Positions 64,000 to 64,000 of a stretch of 64,000 nt of DNA are shown piece after piece (position 1 is the stretch's first letter; each line of letters starts with the position of its first letter). Source of the DNA: Ottowia oryzae (GTDB taxonomy: Bacteria; Pseudomonadota; Gammaproteobacteria; Burkholderiales; Burkholderiaceae_C); assembly GCF_003008535.1 (NCBI RefSeq), contig NZ_CP027666.1, forward strand, positions 1,658,001-1,722,000. The letters are read 5' to 3'. Below the pieces are notes generated by a model. That model ran no database searches. It saw nothing but the letters and a program-made list of their open reading frames with translations, and was not told the DNA's origin. Both the position numbers and the translations under genes were made by a program.

Positions 64000-64000
64000 G

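Overview
The window is a GC-rich chromosomal segment of a betaproteobacterium, almost certainly Burkholderiales and most like the Comamonadaceae. The evidence is the tmRNA tag ANDERFALAA, the gyrA - pheA - tyrA - aroA/cmk - rpsA - ihfB - lapAB gene order, a fused AroA-Cmk protein, and an ordered urt/ure cluster of the family type. No insertion sequence, phage, CRISPR array, rRNA or tRNA gene was found; the only RNA gene is tmRNA.

Layout. 1-12.5 kb: housekeeping genes (serine dehydratase end, VIT-family transporter, miaB, B12-dependent ribonucleotide reductase, rsgA, pterin carbinolamine dehydratase, M48 protease, orn, a DUF2726 protein, rsuA). 12.5-19.2 kb: a small repeat-containing exported protein, then a molybdate region: modABC, a divergent pair (MbnH/MauG-like di-heme enzyme and a propeller-like lipoprotein) and modE. 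A ModE-like operator lies in front of modA and a perfect 8-7-8 version lies between the divergent pair. 19.4-28.4 kb: crcB, rdgC, a DctPQM TRAP transporter, a divergent MarR-type regulator and a one-chain HyuA-HyuB/5-oxoprolinase. 28.5-40.2 kb: a ComEA-like HhH protein, lapB, lapA, ihfB, rpsA, fused aroA-cmk, tyrA, pheA, a DUF2059 protein and gyrA, all on the minus strand. 40.4-44.7 kb: an OmpA-like protein, two unrecognised exported proteins with overlapping genes, ubiG, gph and ssrA. 45.1-50.2 kb: an FMN-dependent 2-hydroxy-acid dehydrogenase and an iron block (PKHD dioxygenase, TonB receptor with a Fur-like box, bacterioferritin). 50.3-62.6 kb: urea ABC transporter urtABCDE (minus), divergent from ureA-hupE-ureB-ureC-GNAT-ureE-ureF-ureG (plus); ureD is not in the window. 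The right end holds an amino-acid ABC binding protein and a partial PaaI-type thioesterase.

Three patterns stand out. (1) The ureA start region is tandemly duplicated: 59-bp units, each with an SD-like stretch, a start codon and first codons copied from ureA, and a hairpin, forming a string of 14-codon minicistrons that ends at the real ureA. (2) Predicted ModE operators tie the di-heme enzyme and lipoprotein to molybdate supply. (3) A dispersed repeat of about 60 bp occurs about 17 times by eye. Most copies are intergenic, but some have become coding sequence (inside AroA, in signal peptides, in N-terminal extensions) or supply start codons, stop codons or a Shine-Dalgarno sequence.
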